A stretch of 64,000 nucleotides of DNA from Trichosphaerium sp. ATCC 40318. Lineage: Eukaryota > Discosea > Flabellinia > Trichosidae. Both the position numbers and the translations under genes were made by a program. The notes under the pieces were generated by a model, which was not told where the DNA came from, did no database searches, and saw only the letters and a program-made list of their open reading frames with translations. How positions within the stretch are numbered: the stretch's first letter is position 1; every line of letters begins with the position of its first letter. The stretch is from contig JALMLS010000507.1 in assembly GCA_038496445.1 (NCBI GenBank), positions 682,001 to 746,000 of the forward strand. The letters run 5' to 3'. Of this stretch, positions 61,701-64,000 are shown piece by piece.

Positions 61701-62447
61701 CTAAGGTATGTACACTCCTTAGTTTACACTATAGATTAACGGCAATAGGGTGGATTGGATGATTCGGATATGGATGAAGAAGAAAAAGCAGCGCTTGCAA
61801 TGCTTGGCTCTACACTACAAACCAGTAGCTCAATCGCTGATTTGAAACCTGGAACGAACTACAAAACGCTAAGAAAACGAGTCGGTACCAAGTTGAATAT
61901 AATGAAGGAAGTTTGGGAAGAAGATAAGTTTTGGGAGCAACGTGAAAGAAGTTCAACTGTTTCACGTGCGTTTTCTTACACCTATATGATTACTAGTCGT
62001 TTACCCAGTGTAACTCTCTTAACAGGGTTCAAGAAGAAGTCTCCAAAGGCAGAGCCTGTTTCTCCTCCAAAAAGCGCTAGGAAGCCTCCTACGGCTTCGG
62101 AAGTGCATAAAAAACAAGCCAAGAAGAAAGCACAAAACAAACAACGACGTAGGACAGTTGCTATAGGCGTACGCTTTTAAGGTTTTTTACTACTTAGTGG
62201 TCACTAAATCTCTGTTGTAAAGACATTCAAAGATGGAGTTCCAGGTATACCGAAGGCACAATCATCGTTCAAGCCAAAAAGCAAGTCAAGACGAAGGTCA
62301 GGTAGAGGATCAACACGCTCGTCTAAACGATCGTCTGCAAGAGCCAAAAAGAAAGACAAGGAAGGTGGAACACTGAGGACAAAGAAGAGTAAACGTTCAA
62401 AGCGTGACTCTGAAGAAGAAAGAGCTATGCAAACTACGAAGTTGTAA
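55751..62447 (+). CDS. Diaphanous-type formin with an inserted WD40 propeller
   Basis: Starts MKARKLSTKKSRRDVSVK. A Rho-binding GBD is visible (DKLNITKASQRQDMFRNF, then AKKWCEEQ), followed by FH3-like armadillo helices (ALDGLMRFN, NFIYHLAESLDFM) and an acidic linker. From about 57890 to 59190 lies a WD40/propeller region with repeated IWCGTLSGFIQRWEYK, VWSGDLDGRLVVWN, WTTGQDCIKIWDA, IWCGTSDNRIFVWD. It splices in frame (RRELADKTTTIANVL) into FH1, a run of prolines at 59318-59400, then FH2: NNLDWVKLNDQKLDGTIW, IFLSRFNRKEM, LLDYCPSQPERALLKPF, LALGNVLNENTTKGKAQGFKL. The tail has an acidic DAD-like part and a very basic Lys/Arg/Ser end (KSKSRRRSGRGSTRSSKRSS). FH2 nucleates actin filaments; FH1 binds profilin-actin; GBD-DAD contact gives autoinhibition relieved by Rho. 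A propeller between FH3 and FH1 is not a layout I know. Several exons in the FH3 region are not exactly placed. Confidence 0.8.
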
Positions 62448-62739
62448 AACAGCTCTTTTTTAGTTCCTTGCCGCCTTATGAAATGTTTTACTTTGGTTGT
62501 TGTTCTTAAATAAACCTTGTACAGAAAATACTGCTCACATTACATCATTTAAATATATAGCTATTGAGCGCGTCGTGCACAAAGGAGACAAAGGTGTGAG
62601 TGTGAGTCAAAGAAATTTGATTTGATTTCGCCTAAATTTAACAACAACCCGTTTGGCGATGAGTCTGATCCAGCTAAAAATATCAATTATTGGCGGTACT
62701 TACTCTATATTACGTCTACTTCTTACGTTTCCTTTGTAG

Positions 62740-63838
62740 ATGGCGCAGTTGGGAAAGCACGTGTCCACTTTTTTTTTATTATTTATTTAATCACGTGTTT
62801 TAACGAAGAATTAGACGTGCTTGGCTACTGTACTAAGCGGAATGGATTTTAGCGGTAAATAATAAAAAGAAAAACCTTTAAAATAACTAAACTCTTGCTG
62901 ATATACTAGGATTTAGGTGACTACATGTGCGTAGTTTTGTTGGGCGTTTATTATCTTACTTTTTGAATAAAAGACCTACGGAATTTGATCACTACTCAGT
63001 GTTAGAGTGTATTGATGGCTACTATGTACAAGTAACGCTAACAGACACAGTACGCAAAGTGTTCATGCTTTATTTGTTGAACCTGGGATTAATTTTAGCC
63101 TGGACAATCAGAAGTATTGGCTAACTACAGACCAAAAGCATACGAAGACACAAACGTTTTCTTGATTTGGTACGAACATCAAAAATCCATAAACAAAAAT
63201 TGGCTTCTTAATCTATGACCCTTAGTTTCTCTCTGCTTAATAATGTATCATTGGAAAATGCTGCTGATATGTACGTTATAATTCACGTGTCTCCGAGTTT
63301 GATTAGTGCTAATGGAAACAAATAAAAGATGGTACAAAGGAGTGAAAAAAAAGATGGCTGATGTACCTATTCTTCTTGTTGGTACACAAAAAGACCTTTA
63401 TGATAAGAAAGAGTTCAAGGATACTGCAAGTTTTAGACCAGTATCAAGAGAACAGATAGTAAACATGAAAGCAAAAATAAATGCGAGGGAATTCAGTACG
63501 CAAAAAAGATCTGATCACGTGAAAGACAAAGTTGTATTTTTTTTTCTCACTTTTAAATTTAGTTGAAGTGAGCTCTCTTACTGGCACTGGCATGAAAGAG
63601 TTGTTAGAGAAAGCGTGTAAGCTTGGACTAGAATCACATTTCGAAAGTTTGAGAATTCTGCGTAGTGGGTATGAACAAGCAATTTTTTTTTGTTGAAGTC
63701 TCATCTACTTATACACTTAGGCAAAAAAATCGTCGTCTTGAGTTTATAAGGTCCAACAGCAAAAAGAAAGGGGCTAAACCAAAAACAAGGAGGAGTAAAT
63801 CATCCAGGCCAAGGGCTTCCACATCGAGCAAAACTTAA
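62740..63838 (+). CDS. Atypical Rho-like small GTPase (5' end unresolved)
   Basis: Recognised from ordered G motifs: DGAVGKA (P-loop, at 62740-62758), LNKRPTEFDHYSV (switch I, Thr kept), VTLTDTPGQSEVLANYRP (DxxG), VFLICFSLLNNVSLEN, VPILLVGTQKDLYDKKE (TQKD for N/TKxD) and VSSLTGTGMKELLEKA (the SAL-like G5). These match Rho rather than Ras. Oddities: the P-loop ends in Ala instead of Thr/Ser, and the C-terminus ends in a long basic Ser/Lys tail (SRPRASTSSKT) with no CAAX box. Exon 1 could not be placed; a candidate exon around 62553-62593 (RVVHKGDK) precedes a GT donor. It lies 3' of the formin on the same strand. Confidence 0.65.
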
Positions 63839-64000
63839 GATTCCGTAGTTTGTTCATGGTAATGTACCTCTACATACACAATTGGTAGTAAAAAACAAGG
63901 TTGGTTTTACAAAGGTATTTCACGTTGTCGTTTACACTCATGCCTGACGCGTGATATTAAAATTAATGTACACGTGCTTGAATACATAAAAAAGTTCTAC
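63839..64000. other. Right-hand end of window, no gene assigned
   Basis: Downstream of the GTPase stop. One CACGTG at 63972; no exon supported in 162 bp. Confidence 0.4.

Noticed and set aside
1-64000. CRISPR arrays, tRNA or rRNA genes, transposons
   Set aside because: No regular direct repeats with spacers, no cloverleaf or rRNA-like sequence noticed, and no transposase, reverse transcriptase or terminal repeats were seen. A tRNA scan could still find something I missed.

Overview
The window is a gene-dense, AT-rich stretch of nuclear DNA from a microbial eukaryote. I can support 26 protein genes in 64 kb, on both strands, often only tens to a few hundred bases apart. Nearly all are split by many short introns, mostly 35-60 nt. 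The donor is very often GTACG, the acceptor is TAG or CAG, and a few introns are GC-AG. There are no operons, tRNAs, rRNAs, CRISPR arrays or recognisable transposons. The lineage is uncertain. Pro-Thr stalk repeats and secreted HExxH peptidases recall stramenopiles, while a Zn2Cys6 regulator recalls fungi and their relatives; I would not assign a phylum from this sequence.

Layout, left to right. 0.5-7 kb: a Ser/Thr kinase, two unrecognised proteins, a NUS1-like subunit of dehydrodolichyl diphosphate synthase and a tiny membrane protein. 7.3-16.1 kb: a fringe/core-1-type glycosyltransferase, the SUV3 RNA helicase, an unrecognised protein, a NADAR protein and a cytochrome-b5 front-end fatty acid desaturase. 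16.4-19.4 kb: a Trm82/WDR4 tRNA methylation subunit and a small propeller protein. 19.5-27.9 kb: two tandem paralogous secreted proteins with Thr-Pro stalks, one an apparently active HExxH metallopeptidase and the other with its zinc site destroyed. 28.6-32.4 kb: a trifunctional purine enzyme in the order GARS-GART-AIRS. 32.6-37.3 kb: an LRR protein, an Rnl2-type RNA ligase and a TMEM8-like membrane protein. 37.6-45.1 kb: an ADF-H protein and a very large CLU-TPR-LRR protein. 45.2-48.2 kb: a secreted Thr-Pro/PQQ-propeller membrane protein and a 103-residue membrane protein. 48.2-51.1 kb: a Zn2Cys6 regulator. 51.2-55.5 kb: a protein whose exons, read in frame, join VIT, von Willebrand A, a complete histone H4 and DUF2135 domains. 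55.8-63.8 kb: a diaphanous-type formin carrying a WD40 propeller, followed by an atypical Rho-like GTPase.

The most unusual finding is the histone H4 domain embedded in the VIT-VWA-DUF2135 protein (51.2-55.5 kb). Next are the WD40-formin beside a Rho-like GTPase, the CLU-TPR-LRR fusion, the dead protease paralogue, and about 48 copies of the palindrome CACGTG, mostly in introns and intergenic DNA, several of them sitting exactly on GC-AG donors.

Exon boundaries were worked out by hand from reading-frame continuity and splice signals. Where every junction keeps frame I give exon coordinates; elsewhere I say what is unresolved.
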